DNA from: Stappia sp.
Lineage (GTDB): Bacteria; Pseudomonadota; Alphaproteobacteria; Rhizobiales; Stappiaceae
Assembly (NCBI RefSeq): GCF_040110915.1
Contig: NZ_CP157793.1
Span: 3,719,001 to 3,783,000, forward strand
DNA: 64,000 nt
Direction: 5' to 3'
Part shown: positions 36,484-46,463 of the stretch, piece by piece
Numbering within the stretch: position 1 is the stretch's first letter
Layout of the letters: every line of letters begins with the position of its first letter
Translations under genes and position numbers: made by a program
The notes under the pieces: model-generated
What the model was told of the DNA's origin: nothing
Database searches by the model: none
What the model saw: only the letters and a program-made list of their open reading frames with translations

Positions 36484-36590
36484 CTAGAGCAATTTCAGCA
36501 AAAGTTGGAGACTTTTGCGCTCGCGAAATTGCGTAAAAACAGAGACATAGAGCATTTCGAGTGATTCAGCATTCACGAGAGATGCTCTAG
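36484..36590. repeat. Two-hairpin intergenic element with 8-bp terminal inverted repeats
   Basis: Begins CTAGAGCA and ends TGCTCTAG (perfect inverted ends). Hairpin 1: GCAATTTC / GAAATTGC (36489-36496, 36525-36532) with an inner GCAAAAGT / ACTTTTGC (36498-36505, 36511-36518). Hairpin 2: TAGAGCAT / ATGCTCTA (36548-36555, 36582-36589). It resembles the dispersed palindromic elements found between genes in Rhizobiales. It sits between ahpC and ahpD, where it could tune the ratio of the two mRNAs. Confidence 0.75.
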
Positions 36591-36662
36591 GGTCCGCATA
36601 TCGACCGATCGAGAGGCCGGACCCGTTCCGGCCTCTTGCGGTTCGCACCAGGAGTTTTCAGG

Positions 36663-37190
36663 ATGTCGATCGACACGCTCAAGTCCGCCTTGCCGGATTT
36701 CGCCAAGGACACGCGGCTCAACCTGTCCTCGCTCGCCAGCGACGAGACCTTCACCGACCAGCAGAAGTACGGCCTGATGGTGGCCTGCGCCATCGCCAGC
36801 CGCAACGCCACCTTGCGCGCCGAACTGATCGGCGAGGCCGCCGCCCACTTGAGCGCCGAGGCGCTGACGGCGGCGAAGGCCGCGGCCACCATCATGGCGC
36901 AGAACAACGTCTACTACCGCTTCGTTCATCTCGCCTCGAACGACCAGTACAAGACCATGCCGGCGAAGCTGCGCATGAACGTCATCGGCAAGCCGGGCGT
37001 CGACAAGACGGACTTCGAGCTGTGGTCGCTGGCCGTCTCCGCCATCAACGGCTGCGGCATGTGCATCGACGCGCATGAGGACGTGCTGCGCAAGGCGGGC
37101 GTCACCAGCGAGCAGATCCAGGCCGCCATCCGCTATGCCGCGATCATCCAGTCGGTGGCCGTCGCGCTGGAGGCCGCCGCCGACGCCTGA
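36663..37190 (+). CDS. ahpD: Alkyl hydroperoxide reductase AhpD
   Basis: 175 residues, matching M. tuberculosis AhpD in length and active-site numbering. Glu119, Cys131, Cys134 and His138 form the proton relay and CxxC centre ([22 protein letters not shown] region). It uses lipoyl groups, held by dihydrolipoamide acyltransferase in the known system, to reduce AhpC. CAGGAG lies upstream of the ATG. Same operon direction as ahpC, separated by a palindromic element. Confidence 0.96.
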   Translation: MSIDTLKSALPDFAKDTRLNLSSLASDETFTDQQKYGLMVACAIASRNATLRAELIGEAAAHLSAEALTAAKAAATIMAQNNVYYRFVHLASNDQYKTMPAKLRMNVIGKPGVDKTDFELWSLAVSAINGCGMCIDAHEDVLRKAGVTSEQIQAAIRYAAIIQSVAVALEAAADA

Positions 37191-37254
37191 CAAGGGCGAT
37201 GACAAGGACCATTGGCGACGGCGGTTGACCTTTCCGCCGTTTCGCGACACTCAC

Positions 37255-37290
37255 AACGGGCGGCGCCGCGCACTGACGGGGCCGCCCGTT
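37255..37290 (+). terminator. Hairpin after ahpD
   Basis: Stem AACGGGCGGC / GCCGCCCGTT (10 bp, perfect) with a 16-base loop, 65 bp after the ahpD stop. No T-tract follows, so termination is only probable. Confidence 0.5.
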
Positions 37291-37339
37291 CTCGCATCCG
37301 CCTCGCCCCTTACGTTTCTCCATCCGCCCGGAGCCGCCC

Positions 37340-38281
37340 GTGACCGCCGATCCCGACCGCCACACCGCACCGGAGGCCCGCGTGGCACCGGAGGCGCGCA
37401 TGGCCGAAGACGCCGCCCGTCTCGAGGCGGTGCTCGCCGAGGCGCTCGCCGAGGCGCCGCTCGACGGAGAGACCGCGCGCCCCGCCCGCCTGCTGGACGC
37501 CATGCGCCATGCCGCGCTCGCCGGCGGCAAGCGGCTGCGCCCGGTGCTGATGCTCGAGGCGGCGCGCCTGTTCGGCCGTGACGACGACGGCGTGCTGCTG
37601 GCGGGTGCCGCGCTCGAATGCATTCACTGCTACTCGCTGGTGCACGACGATCTGCCGGCCATGGACGACGACGACCTGCGCCGGGGCCGCCCCACCGTGC
37701 ACAAGGCCTATGACGAGGCGACCGCGATCCTCGCCGGCGACGCGCTGCTGACGCTCGCCTTCGATCTGATCGCCGACCCGCGTGTGCATCCCGACGCGGC
37801 CGTGCGGCTGGACGCGAGCCGGGATCTCGCCCGCGCCGCCGGGCTCGGCGGCATGGCGGGCGGACAGATGCTCGATCTCGCCTCGGAGCATGCGACGCGA
37901 ACCGAGGCGGACATCCGCACCCTGCAGGCCATGAAGACCGGCGCGCTGATCCGATACGCGGCGCGCACCGGCGCCCGGCTTGCCGATGCCGGCGACGCGG
38001 ACCTCGCCGCCCTGACGCGCTTCGGCGAGATCCTGGGGCTCGCCTTCCAGCTCGCCGACGATCTGCTCGACGTGGAGGGCGATGCCGCCGCGCTCGGCAA
38101 GGCGGCGGGCAAGGACGCCGCCGCCGGCAAGGCGACGCTGGTGGCGCTTAAGGGCGCGGCGTGGACGCGCAGCGAACTCGCCCGGCTTGTCGACGATGCG
38201 ACCGCCCTGCTCGCCCCCTATGGCGAGAGAGCCGCGCCGCTGCTGGCGCTCGCCCGTTTCGTCGCCACGCGCGACAGATAA
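37340..38281 (+). CDS. ispA: Polyprenyl synthetase, probably farnesyl diphosphate synthase
   Basis: 313 residues, short-chain trans-prenyltransferase joining DMAPP/GPP with IPP. Both aspartate-rich motifs are present: SLVHDDLPAMDDDDLRRGRP with DDxxxxD, and FQLADDLLDVEGD. The GGKRLRP motif near residue 62 binds the diphosphate. The four-residue insertion type of the first motif fits bacterial FPP synthase. The N-terminus is extended by about 20 residues with a duplicated APEAR. Start is GTG with CGGAG 6 bp upstream; an internal ATG at residue 21 is an alternative. In many rhizobia this gene is near dxs, which is not present here. Confidence 0.9.
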   Translation: MTADPDRHTAPEARVAPEARMAEDAARLEAVLAEALAEAPLDGETARPARLLDAMRHAALAGGKRLRPVLMLEAARLFGRDDDGVLLAGAALECIHCYSLVHDDLPAMDDDDLRRGRPTVHKAYDEATAILAGDALLTLAFDLIADPRVHPDAAVRLDASRDLARAAGLGGMAGGQMLDLASEHATRTEADIRTLQAMKTGALIRYAARTGARLADAGDADLAALTRFGEILGLAFQLADDLLDVEGDAAALGKAAGKDAAAGKATLVALKGAAWTRSELARLVDDATALLAPYGERAAPLLALARFVATRDR

Positions 38282-38319
38282 GACGCGCGATCCCGCCCTG
38301 AGGTGCGCCCCGTCCCGCC

Positions 38320-38997
38320 ATGTCACTCTGTCTCGATATCTGGGAGCACACGGTCGTCGCACCGGGCCGCGATCTGGTCCTGCCCGACGGGTGCCGCGAC
38401 CTGATCCTGGTCCACACGCCGGGGGCAGCCCCCCGCGCCTTCGTCAGCGACCTTCATGACGCGCCGGTGCAGGCCACGGGCTTTGCGCCCGGCACCCGGC
38501 TGACCGGCCACCGTCTCGCGCCCGGCACGCGGATCGATACGGCCCGTCTGCTGGCGGAGATCGCGCGCGCCGCCGGGGACCCGGCCGCCCCGCTGCCACT
38601 GATCGCGGCGTATTGCCGGCGCGACGCGGGCATCGTCGAGGCCTTCGCCGCGATCGAGGCGGCGACCGCGACGACCGCCACGGAGCTTGCGCGCCGGCTC
38701 GCGCTCACGCCGCGCACCCTGCAGCGGCTCTTCGCGGCGAACGGCCTGCCCGCGCCCGGTTTCTGGCTGCGCCTTGCCCGGGCGCGGCGCGCGGCGCTGC
38801 GCCTGCGCGGCGACGCCCCGCTTGCGGAGATCGCCGCCGACGCCGGCTATGCGGATCAGGCCCATATGACACGCGCCTTCCGCCAGTGGTTCGCCGCAAC
38901 GCCGGCGCAGCTTCGATGCGATCCCTACCGCCTCTTGCTGCTGGCTCAGTCCGGGCTCGCGGTTCCCGCGACGGGGGAACAGATCTCGACCAGATAG
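38320..38997 (+). CDS. AraC family transcriptional regulator
   Basis: 225 residues. An N-terminal ligand domain (about 1-110; begins like the DUF6597 type, with LVLPDGCRDLILVH) is followed by an AraC helix-turn-helix domain (about 120-215). The second recognition part DAPLAEIAADAGYADQAHMTRAFRQWF lies in the usual place (about 166-193). The weak ribosome site (GAGG 16 bp upstream) leaves the start open. The 3' end overlaps the convergent VOC gene by 52 bp. The target may include that neighbour, which is inference from position only. Confidence 0.85.
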   Translation: MSLCLDIWEHTVVAPGRDLVLPDGCRDLILVHTPGAAPRAFVSDLHDAPVQATGFAPGTRLTGHRLAPGTRIDTARLLAEIARAAGDPAAPLPLIAAYCRRDAGIVEAFAAIEAATATTATELARRLALTPRTLQRLFAANGLPAPGFWLRLARARRAALRLRGDAPLAEIAADAGYADQAHMTRAFRQWFAATPAQLRCDPYRLLLLAQSGLAVPATGEQISTR

Positions 38998-39344
38998 CCG
39001 TCGGGGTCGGACACATAGGCCGTCGTCTGCCCCCAGGCTTCCGCGCGCACGTCCTGCACCAGCCCGGCCCCGGCCGCGCGCGCCCGGGCAAGCGTTCCGG
39101 CGACATCGTCGGTCTCCAGCGCGATCTCGAAGACCGGGGCTTGCGGGTCGGCCCGCGCCGGCGCCTTGCCCAGTTGCGTCATCAGGGCGCGCGAGGAAAA
39201 GGCAAGCTTCGTCCGGCCCGTCACCAGTTCGCCGTAGTCCCCGCTCTCATGCAGAAAACCGGTCTCGAGACCGAAGGCGCGCTCATAGAAGGCAAGCGTG
39301 CGGGCGACATCCTCCACATAGAGGATCGTGTATCGAAACTTCAT
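38946..39344 (-). CDS. VOC (glyoxalase/dioxygenase) family protein
   Basis: 132 residues with two beta-alpha-beta-beta-beta modules: FRYTILYVEDVARTLAFYERAFGL (first module, cited by its ends) and TDDVAGTLARARAAGAGL leading to YVSDPDGYLVEICSP. The final Glu of the second module is a usual metal ligand. The substrate of such proteins cannot be read from sequence. Ribosome site GAAGGGG upstream of the ATG. Overlaps the AraC gene tail to tail. Confidence 0.88.
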   Translation of the reverse strand: MKFRYTILYVEDVARTLAFYERAFGLETGFLHESGDYGELVTGRTKLAFSSRALMTQLGKAPARADPQAPVFEIALETDDVAGTLARARAAGAGLVQDVRAEAWGQTTAYVSDPDGYLVEICSPVAGTASPD

Positions 39345-39647
39345 GGAAAGACCCCTTCATCGACGGTTCCGGCATCGGGATAGCGCGTCGCCCGGCGGCG
39401 GTCTTGAAGATTTGCGACAGCCGCAGGCGACGTCGGGGCGCAAGGGCGGTTTGACGCACCCGCCCCCGGCACCCGCGGACGCGCGGTTACGCAGGGTCTT
39501 CCGGGAGTGTGACTTAGTTTCAACAATTCATAATTAATTATATGACGCGGCGGCCAGTAGATCGTTTTTCGGTGGCGCGACGGGTGAGGTCTGGTCACTG
39601 TCCCGCTGAACGCATGGGCAGAGGCAACATCTGCGGCGGGGGCGATC
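39345..39647. other. Intergenic region before the PagL-like gene (303 bp)
   Basis: No gene. There is a short AT-rich island at 39512-39545 that includes the perfect palindrome ATAATTAATTAT (39530-39541), very different from the surrounding GC-rich DNA. It is probably the promoter/operator of the plus-strand gene that follows. Confidence 0.5.
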
Positions 39648-40241
39648 ATGACAGGATGGAGAACCGGTCTCGCAGTGGCGACGGCCGTCGGAATGGCCGT
39701 TGCAACAGCCGGCATCGGGCCGGCGCAGGCCGCCGATCCGGCCGAAAGCCGGGTTTCGGCGGCGCATGCGCTGTTTCTCAGCGAGGTGCGCGGCGGGGTT
39801 CTGTATCACGACACGATGAACCGGGAGAGCGGCCTCGATATCAATGTCGAGGTTCTGAGCCGGTTCGCCGCGCTGGAGGGAACCCTCCCGCTGCTCGGAA
39901 CCCGGATGATGCTGCGCCCGCATCTCGGCGCCAACATCAACACGGGCGGCAACACGAGCATGGCCTATTTCGGCTACAGCCTGACGCTCGATCTCACCTC
40001 CCGGCTGTTCGTGGAAGGCAGCCTGGGCGGCATGGTGCACGACGGGAGCACGCGGGCCGGCACCCCGAACGCCCTGTCGCTTGGCTGCAACCTGATGTTC
40101 CGCGAAGCCGCCGCCATCGGCGTGCGGATCAGCGAACAGCTCAACCTGTCGGCGATGATCGAGCATTCCTCCAATGCCGGCGGCTGCAGCGCCAACAACG
40201 GCCTCACGAACGTCGGCCTGCGTTTCGGCTATCTGTTCTGA
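39648..40241 (+). CDS. Acyloxyacyl hydrolase, PagL-like lipid A 3-O-deacylase
   Basis: 197 residues with a signal peptide (cleavage after GPAQA, about residue 28) and an eight-strand outer-membrane barrel pattern ending in Phe (LRFGYLF). The C-terminal part holds the PagL-type catalytic motif: His173 and Ser175 in IEHSSNAGG. PagL removes the 3-O-linked acyl chain from lipid A and so alters surface and immune recognition (family knowledge). GGCGGGGGC lies before the ATG. It is alone, with no LPS gene nearby. Confidence 0.8.
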   Translation: MTGWRTGLAVATAVGMAVATAGIGPAQAADPAESRVSAAHALFLSEVRGGVLYHDTMNRESGLDINVEVLSRFAALEGTLPLLGTRMMLRPHLGANINTGGNTSMAYFGYSLTLDLTSRLFVEGSLGGMVHDGSTRAGTPNALSLGCNLMFREAAAIGVRISEQLNLSAMIEHSSNAGGCSANNGLTNVGLRFGYLF

Positions 40242-40268
40242 CGCACGCAATGTACGGACGACCCGCGT

Positions 40269-40958
40269 TCACCGGCCCGGCAGAAAGCCGGCCATGTGAA
40301 ACGCGCCTTGGACGGCATCATGGGCATGGTCGCGCCCGACCGGGCAGGCCCGGCGCGCGAGACACCCGGTGAGGCATTTCGCCTCCGCGCCCGCGCCGAT
40401 CAGATACGCCCGGCAGCGCGGCACGTCGTACCCCGTGTCCGACGACAACGCGCCGGCCGGACACGCCGAAACGCAGGGCGTGTCGGCACAGCTCTGGCAA
40501 GGCCCCGGCGCTCCCGCCATGTCGAAACGGCCGAAGCGCTCCGCCGACAGGAAGGCCGCGCGCAGCGCCGCCCAGGGCCCATGGGTGCGATGGGCGAGCA
40601 GCCCCATGGGCGAAGGGGAAAAGCCGCCGACCCGCATAGCCCAGCGCTGGAAGGGATGCCACGGCGGCCCCTCGAAGGAAAAGACGACCTCCAGCCCGGC
40701 GTCGGCGGCAATCGCCGACAGGGTGCGCCGCGTGTAGCGGTCGAGGGGGTCGGGCAAACCGTCCGCGCGTTCCGGCGCCGCATCGAAGGCGGCGAACAGC
40801 CCCGACCCGGCGCTGCCGATCAAAAGCAGCGTGCGAACCGGCCGGCCATCGGCGAGCGGCGGCACGTCGTCGCCGAGGTCGGGATGAAAGCCGCCGAAGG
40901 CGAGAAATCCGGCGCGGACGAGAGCCTTGGAAAGCCGTGTCGCCCGCGCCGTGTCCAT
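40269..40958 (-). CDS. Small 4Fe-4S protein related to QueG/CblC-type ferredoxins
   Basis: 229 residues. The N-terminal part (about 1-140) resembles the flavin/cobalamin-binding reductase region of QueG-like and MMACHC-like proteins (HPWGPF-like stretches are weak here: GPPWHPFQRWAM). The C-terminal part has cysteine sets CQSCADTPCVSACP and KCLTGCLARRACP, which could bind one or two 4Fe-4S clusters. The ATG follows the argG stop by 13 bp, so both genes are likely one transcript. The function is unknown; oxidoreductase or electron carrier is as far as I would go. Confidence 0.75.
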   Translation of the reverse strand: MDTARATRLSKALVRAGFLAFGGFHPDLGDDVPPLADGRPVRTLLLIGSAGSGLFAAFDAAPERADGLPDPLDRYTRRTLSAIAADAGLEVVFSFEGPPWHPFQRWAMRVGGFSPSPMGLLAHRTHGPWAALRAAFLSAERFGRFDMAGAPGPCQSCADTPCVSACPAGALSSDTGYDVPRCRAYLIGAGAEAKCLTGCLARRACPVGRDHAHDAVQGAFHMAGFLPGR

Positions 40959-40971
40959 GGGGGCGCGCGCC

Positions 40972-42192
<1,221 letters not shown>

Positions 42193-42357
42193 GAGATCCA
42201 GTTCCGAATGGGGTCAGGCCGGGGGGAAACCCGGCAAAAATCCGCCGCGCACTGTAACGGCCCGCGCCGGCGACGCAAGCCGGGAAAACCCCGCCCCGAA
42301 ACCCGGCCAAAGCGCGCGCCGGCGCGCCGTGACCGGCAGTTGCGTCAGCGCGGGGCG

Positions 42358-42801
42358 TCAGCGCGGCGTCGGCCGCCAGTCGGGCGGAGCGAGTTCGAAG
42401 CCGGAAAACTCGAAGCCGGGCGCGACCGTGCAGCCGACCAGCGTCCAGCGGCCGAGGCTTTCCGCCGTCTGCCAGGCACCGGCCGGCACCACGGCCTGCG
42501 GACGCTGATGCGCGGCGAAATCGACGCCCAGATGCAGGGCGCGCGCGTCATGCCCGTTCTCCGAGATCGTGAGCGCCAGCGGCCCGCCCGCATGCCAGTG
42601 CCAGACCTCCACCGCATCGACCCGGTGCCAGGCCGACACCTCGCCCGCCTCCAGAAGATAGTAGATCGCCGTCGAGCGCGCCCGCCCCGCCGCGTCGGTC
42701 GCGGGATCGCGAAAGGTCTCGCGATAATGCCCGCCTTCCGGATGGGGGGCGAGGTCGAGAAGGCGCACGACATCGGCGGCGGAGAGAGACGGATCGATCA
42801 T
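42358..42801 (-). CDS. Cupin family protein (DUF985)
   Basis: 147 residues of the DUF985 cupin family. The opening LDLAPHPEGGHYRETFRD and the metal-ligand region WHRVDAVEVWHWHAGGPL are typical, as is VPAGAWQTAESLGRWTLVGCTVAPGF with the family end FELAPPDW. Members have an RmlC-like barrel; the catalytic role is not known. It starts 40 bp downstream of gloB in the same direction, so co-expression is likely. ATG at 42801 with CAGGA upstream. Confidence 0.9.
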   Translation of the reverse strand: MIDPSLSAADVVRLLDLAPHPEGGHYRETFRDPATDAAGRARSTAIYYLLEAGEVSAWHRVDAVEVWHWHAGGPLALTISENGHDARALHLGVDFAAHQRPQAVVPAGAWQTAESLGRWTLVGCTVAPGFEFSGFELAPPDWRPTPR

Positions 42802-42841
42802 CGCGGGGGGTCCTGAGGCGTCGAGACAGGGTGATGCTGCG

Positions 42842-43621
42842 TCAGAAGCTGTCCTTGCGCCGGCGGATCTCCGCGAAGACCTCCGCGTCCGAGGCGCCTT
42901 CCAGGCCGAGATGCCGGCGGATCGCGGGATCGCGGGCGCGCAGGAAGGGATTGGTGGCGAGCTCCGCCGCCATGGTCGTCGGCAATGTGGCTTGCCCGTC
43001 GCCGCGCAGGCGCTCGATCTCCTCGGCGCGCGCGGCGAGCTCCGCGTTGTCGGGATCGACCGTGACGGCGAAGCGGGCGTTGGCCAGCGTGTACTCATGG
43101 CCGCAATAGACGGTGGTCTCCGGCGGCAGGAGCGTCGCGAGCTTGTCGAGCGAGGCCCACATCATCGCCGCATCGCCCTCGAAGATCCGCCCGCAGCCGA
43201 GCGCGAAGAGCGTGTCGCCGGTATGGGCGAGCCCCGCCTGCGGCGCCCACCAGGAGATCTGGTCGAGCGTGTGCCCCGGCGTGGCGATGGCGCGGAAACC
43301 GAGCCCCGCGACCGTGATCTCGTCGCCGTCGCCGACAGTCTCGTCGAGCCCCTCGATTCGCTCGCGCGACATCTCGGGCCCGACGGCGCGCGCGCCCGTC
43401 TCGCTCTTCAGCTCGCCCAGACCCTGGACGTGATCCCAGTGATGGTGGGTGACGAGAATGTCGGTGAGCCGCCATCCGGTCTCCGCCAGGACGGCCCGAT
43501 AGGGGGCCGCGTCGGGCACGTCGACGGCGATCGTGCCGCCGGTCTCCGGCACATGGATCAGGACGCCGAAATTGTCGCTCAGGCAGGAAAACTGCCGCAC
43601 CTCGACCCGCGCTGTCGTCAT
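42842..43621 (-). CDS. gloB: Hydroxyacylglutathione hydrolase (glyoxalase II)
   Basis: 259 residues. It hydrolyses S-lactoylglutathione to lactate and glutathione in methylglyoxal detoxification. The metallo-beta-lactamase motif T-H-H-H-W-D-H is at residues 58-64; further metal ligands lie in ATPGHTLDQ, HTGDTLF and YCGHEYT. The C-terminal RKDSF end is typical. It forms a pair with the downstream cupin gene and is divergent from the methyltransferase, the layout seen in many rhizobia. Confidence 0.95.
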   Translation of the reverse strand: MTTARVEVRQFSCLSDNFGVLIHVPETGGTIAVDVPDAAPYRAVLAETGWRLTDILVTHHHWDHVQGLGELKSETGARAVGPEMSRERIEGLDETVGDGDEITVAGLGFRAIATPGHTLDQISWWAPQAGLAHTGDTLFALGCGRIFEGDAAMMWASLDKLATLLPPETTVYCGHEYTLANARFAVTVDPDNAELAARAEEIERLRGDGQATLPTTMAAELATNPFLRARDPAIRRHLGLEGASDAEVFAEIRRRKDSF

Positions 43622-43829
43622 GAAACCCCTCTTTCAGCCTGCCGCGCGCCCCACCGTGCCGCGCCTCGCCCCACAGTGGCCCGCCCGCCCGGCCGCGACA
43701 ACCCCCTCGCGCGCGCCTCACGCGCGCCGTGCGTCAATGCGCCTTGCCGTGTCGGGAATGGTTGCATCGCCGGGCCGGGAGCGCTTCAATCGGCCCCCAA
43801 GCCAGTCCGGGCCGGCCCAGCGGGACGTG

Positions 43830-44648
43830 ATGTATCTCGACGTCGCACATCAGCGCACCTTCTACGATCTGCCGCTCGGGCGCATGCTGCGCGTGCTCGT
43901 GGGCACGCGGATCCGTGCCTTCTGGCCCTCGCTGGAGGGGCGCCGGCTGCTCGGGCTCGGCTATGCCGCGCCCTACATGCGGCCCTATCTGGATGAGGCG
44001 GACCGCTGTGTGGCGGGCATGCCGGCGGCGCAGGGCGTGGTCGCCTGGCCGCGCGGCGGACGCAATTCCGCCGCGCTGGTGGAAGACGCGGAGCTGCCGT
44101 TTTCCGACAGCGTCTTCGACAATGTACTGGTGGTGCACGGCATCGACCACAGCGGCGATCCCGACGCCATGCTGCGCGAGATCTGGCGGGTGCTGGCGCC
44201 CGGCGGGCGCATGATCCTGGTGGTCGCCAACCGGCGCGGGCTCTGGGCGCGCTCGGAAATCTCGCCCTTCGGCTACGGCCGGCCGTTTTCGCGCGGCCAG
44301 ATCGAGGCGCTGCTGCGCGCCGCCCAGTTCCAGATCGCGGGCAGCGACGAGGCGCTGTGCCTGCCGCCGACCCGTTCGCGCTTCCTGCTGCGCAGCGCGC
44401 CGGCGTGGGAGCGGGTGGGCCGGCGGCTCTGGCCGGCCTTCGCGGGTCTTCTTGTGATCGAGGCGGAAAAGCAGGTCTATCGCGGCGCGCTCGCCGACGG
44501 ATCGCGCCTGCTGCGGGCCTTCCGCCCGGTCTTCGTGCCGGAAGGGGCCACGCCCACCGGCGTGAACGGGCATATCACGCGCCTCAGCGTTTCAGGAGAA
44601 ACAGCGCCTGTTCGCCGATCAGGTTCCACACCCACCACGGCGCGCTGA
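43830..44648 (+). CDS. SAM-dependent methyltransferase-like protein
   Basis: 272 residues. Class I methyltransferase fold, Methyltransf_11 type: RRLLGLGYAAPYMRPYL in place of the glycine-rich motif I, and LPFSDSVFDNVLVVHGIDHS as motif II/III region, then LREIWRVLAPGGRMILVV. Motif I is weak (LGLGYAAP instead of DxGxGxG), so activity is uncertain. The ATG at 43830 was chosen for the N-terminus VAHQRTFYDLPLGR, which starts like rhizobial homologues; an upstream extension is open but low complexity. Its 3' end overlaps metW by 65 bp, tail to tail. Confidence 0.8.
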   Translation: MYLDVAHQRTFYDLPLGRMLRVLVGTRIRAFWPSLEGRRLLGLGYAAPYMRPYLDEADRCVAGMPAAQGVVAWPRGGRNSAALVEDAELPFSDSVFDNVLVVHGIDHSGDPDAMLREIWRVLAPGGRMILVVANRRGLWARSEISPFGYGRPFSRGQIEALLRAAQFQIAGSDEALCLPPTRSRFLLRSAPAWERVGRRLWPAFAGLLVIEAEKQVYRGALADGSRLLRAFRPVFVPEGATPTGVNGHITRLSVSGETAPVRRSGSTPTTAR

Positions 44649-45219
44649 AGCCGACCGGCTCGCCGCGCGCGTTCAGCGCCATCGCCTTGACCATATGGGC
44701 GTTCACGTCCTCGCACATGGAGACGAAGTCGCGGATCGTGCAGAAGTGGATGTTCGGCGTGTCGTACCAGGAATAGGGCAGATACTCCGTCACCGGCATG
44801 CGTCCGAGGAACATCAGCTGCAGCCGGTTGCGCCAGACCCCGAAGTTGGGGAAGGACACGATCACATGCGCCCCGATGCGCAGCAATTGCTCCAGCACCT
44901 CCCGGGGCCGGTGCGTCGCCTGCAGCGTCTGGCTGAGGATGACGAAATCGAAGGCCGCGTCGGGATAATGGATCAGATCGCTGTCGGCATCGCCCTGCAC
45001 CACCGACAGGCCGCGCGCCACGCAGGCGTTCACCCCGGCCTGCGACAGTTCGATGCCGCGTCCGTCGACCTGCTTCTCGCGCACGAGGAGATCGAGCAGC
45101 GCGCCGTCGCCGCAGCCGATGTCGAGCACCCGCGCGCGCGGGCTCACGAGATCCGCCACCAGCCGGTGGTCGGCGCGCGTACCGCCCGCCTGGTTCATCT
45201 GCCGCTCCGCCGCCGTCAT
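44584..45219 (-). CDS. metW: Methionine biosynthesis protein MetW
   Basis: 211 residues, methyltransferase-like protein that works with MetX in homoserine acylation in alphaproteobacteria. SAM motif I is [15 protein letters not shown]; landmarks [11 protein letters not shown] and [21 protein letters not shown] are specific for MetW. Start and stop overlap with metX in ATGA, indicating coupled translation. Confidence 0.95.
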   Translation of the reverse strand: MTAAERQMNQAGGTRADHRLVADLVSPRARVLDIGCGDGALLDLLVREKQVDGRGIELSQAGVNACVARGLSVVQGDADSDLIHYPDAAFDFVILSQTLQATHRPREVLEQLLRIGAHVIVSFPNFGVWRNRLQLMFLGRMPVTEYLPYSWYDTPNIHFCTIRDFVSMCEDVNAHMVKAMALNARGEPVGFSAPWWVWNLIGEQALFLLKR

Positions 45220-46463
45220 GACGCGCCTCCCGCGCCGGCCGGCGCCAGACCGCGCGCATTGGCCGCGCCGATGAGAAAGCCGGTGATCGTGCGGAACATC
45301 TCCGGCTCGTCGAGCAGGAAGGCGTCGTGGCCGCGGTCGCTCTCCACCTCGACGAAGGACACATTCGCCGCCGCCGCGTTGAGCGCGCGCACCACCGCCT
45401 TGCTCTCGGCGGTGGGAAACAGCCAGTCGGATGTGAAGGACATCACGCAGAACCGCGTCGGCGAATGCAGGAAGGCGCGCGCCAGCGAGCCCTCAAAGTC
45501 CATCGCCAGGTCGAAGTAGTCCATCGCCCGCGTCAGATAGAGGTAAGAGTTGGGGTCGAAACGGTCGACGAAGGTCATGCCCTGGTGGCGCAGATAGCTC
45601 TCGATCTGGAAATCCGCGTCGAAGCCGAAGGTGATCGCCTCGCGGTCCTGCAGGTTGCGGCCGAACTTGCGGTGCAGGGCCGGGTCGGAGAGATAGGTGA
45701 TATGCGCCGCCATGCGCGCCACCGCGAGCCCCTTGGAGGGGCGTACGCCGCGCTCGAAATAGCGCCCGCCGCACCAGTTCGGATCGGCCATCACCGCCTG
45801 CCGCCCGACCTCGTGGAAGGCGATGTTCTGCGAGGAATGGCGCGCGGCCGTGGCGATCGGCAGGGCGGAAAACACCCGCTCGGGATAGCTCGCCGCCCAT
45901 TGCAGCACCTGCATGCCGCCCATCGAGCCGCCGATGACGGAAAACAGCGTCGCGATGCCCAGATGATCGAGCAGCACGGCCTGCGCGCGGACCATGTCGC
46001 GGATCGTCACCAGCGGCAGATCGAGGCCCCAGCGCCGGCCGGTGGCCCGGTTGGTCGAGGCCGGACCGGTGGTGCCGAGACAGCCGCCGAGCACATTGGC
46101 GCAGATGACGAAATAGCGGTCCGTGTCGACCGGCCGGCCCGGGCCGACCAGCAGGGACCACCAGCCGGGCTTGCCCGTCAGCGGATTGGGCGAGGCGACA
46201 TATTGATCGCCCGTCAGCGCATGGCAGATCAGCACCGCGTTGCTGCGCTCCGCGTTGAGCGTGCCGTAGGTTTCATAGGCGATCTGCCAGTCGTCGAGCA
46301 CCGCGCCGGAATCGAGCCGCAACGCATCGTCGCCGGAAAACCGGACGATCCGGCTCGTCGGCGCATCCGCCTCGCTCGACGGCGCGGCGCGCACGCCCGT
46401 CGTGATCTCGGCGTCCTGCGTGCCGGCACCGCCCGGGGTGTTGCCTGAAACGTCCTGCGCCAT
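45216..46463 (-). CDS. metX: Homoserine O-acetyltransferase (or succinyltransferase) MetX
   Basis: 415 residues, alpha/beta-hydrolase fold enzyme that acylates homoserine in methionine synthesis. The nucleophile Ser180 is in [12 protein letters not shown]; the other catalytic residues are in [11 protein letters not shown] (Asp) and [10 protein letters not shown] (His). Some MetX enzymes use succinyl-CoA; the sequence alone does not tell which acyl group is used here. The first 35 residues are a variable leader. ATG at 46463 is the first sensible start (AAGGA about 13 bp upstream). Followed by metW in a four-base overlap. Confidence 0.95.
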   Translation of the reverse strand: MAQDVSGNTPGGAGTQDAEITTGVRAAPSSEADAPTSRIVRFSGDDALRLDSGAVLDDWQIAYETYGTLNAERSNAVLICHALTGDQYVASPNPLTGKPGWWSLLVGPGRPVDTDRYFVICANVLGGCLGTTGPASTNRATGRRWGLDLPLVTIRDMVRAQAVLLDHLGIATLFSVIGGSMGGMQVLQWAASYPERVFSALPIATAARHSSQNIAFHEVGRQAVMADPNWCGGRYFERGVRPSKGLAVARMAAHITYLSDPALHRKFGRNLQDREAITFGFDADFQIESYLRHQGMTFVDRFDPNSYLYLTRAMDYFDLAMDFEGSLARAFLHSPTRFCVMSFTSDWLFPTAESKAVVRALNAAAANVSFVEVESDRGHDAFLLDEPEMFRTITGFLIGAANARGLAPAGAGGAS

